Part shown: positions 63,953 to 64,000 of the stretch, piece after piece
Numbering within the stretch: the stretch's first letter is position 1
How the letters are laid out: each line of letters begins with the position of its first letter
Assembly (NCBI GenBank): GCA_963678675.1
Contig: OY783194.1
Coordinates: forward strand, 29,924,278 to 29,988,277
Reading direction: 5' to 3'
Source: Xiphydria camelus
Taxonomy: Eukaryota; Arthropoda; Insecta; Hymenoptera; Xiphydriidae
Length of the DNA stretch: 64,000 nucleotides
Translations under genes and position numbers: made by a program
Notes under the pieces: generated by a model
Told to the model about the DNA's origin: nothing
Databases searched by the model: none
What the model saw: the letters and a program-made list of their open reading frames with translations, nothing else

Positions 63953-64000
63953 AATGTGAAAAATACCTAGCAGAACGTTTGTAATAAAAAAAATGACAAA

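Noticed and set aside
1..64000. CRISPR arrays, operons or bacterial gene transfer
   Set aside because: There is no array of spaced repeats, and all real genes have introns and animal homology.

Overview
The window looks like nuclear DNA of an insect, most likely an ant or another hymenopteran. The evidence is short introns with GT/AG ends, proteins that follow animal families, no bacterial gene packing, and alternating AT-rich stretches and long CpG-rich (CGCG-studded) stretches, as in ant genomes. The exact species cannot be told from the sequence alone.

Four protein-coding genes can be reconstructed exon by exon, with reading phase agreeing across every junction. (1) Minus strand, about 0.86-6.64 kb: the 3' part of a Rho guanine-nucleotide exchange factor of the PLEKHG1/2/3 type (DH plus PH domain and a long disordered tail), 11 exons seen, 5' end not found. 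(2) Minus strand, 48.06-50.37 kb: a VRK1-type serine/threonine kinase (Drosophila ballchen/NHK-1), 8 coding exons, 529 aa. (3) Plus strand, 52.79-61.94 kb: the splicing regulator RBM25 (RRM, RE/RD-rich region, PWI), 11 coding exons, 908 aa. (4) Plus strand, 62.54-63.87 kb: mitochondrial ribosomal protein mL19/bL19m (mRpL19), 4 exons, 310 aa. VRK1 and RBM25 stand head to head over about 2.4 kb. RBM25 and mRpL19 follow one another on the plus strand, 0.6 kb apart.

Between 6.6 and 48 kb there is no convincing protein gene. The many small reading frames there are chance frames in CpG-rich DNA, often open on both strands. This 41 kb most likely holds the unseen 5' exons and long first introns or the upstream region of the PLEKHG gene, plus the 3' UTR of VRK1. 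It carries much non-autonomous transposon debris: two inverted copies of a 235-bp element (7.9 and 16.6 kb), a TA-flanked MITE with a diverged partial copy (17.8 and 26.3 kb), three copies of a palindromic AT-rich element (24.6, 31.6 and 32.7 kb), a 567-bp element built from a repeated GTACAGTGGCCAC motif (28.3 kb), an element with a CRE-centred palindrome (35.0-35.5 kb), and a piggyBac-like TTAA element with a pogo/Tigger-like element inserted in it (35.57-36.17 kb). No transposase gene is present.

The genes are housekeeping or signalling genes: nuclear kinase signalling (VRK1), alternative splicing (RBM25), mitochondrial translation (mRpL19) and Rho GTPase control (PLEKHG-like). They do not form a pathway. 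The most interesting non-coding signal is a pre-miRNA-like hairpin of about 96 nt that fills the end of the RBM25 intron just before the RE/RD exon. Others are two hairpins in the 4.4-kb RBM25 intron, a 36-bp CRE palindrome, and a 44-bp purine-pyrimidine alternating tract.
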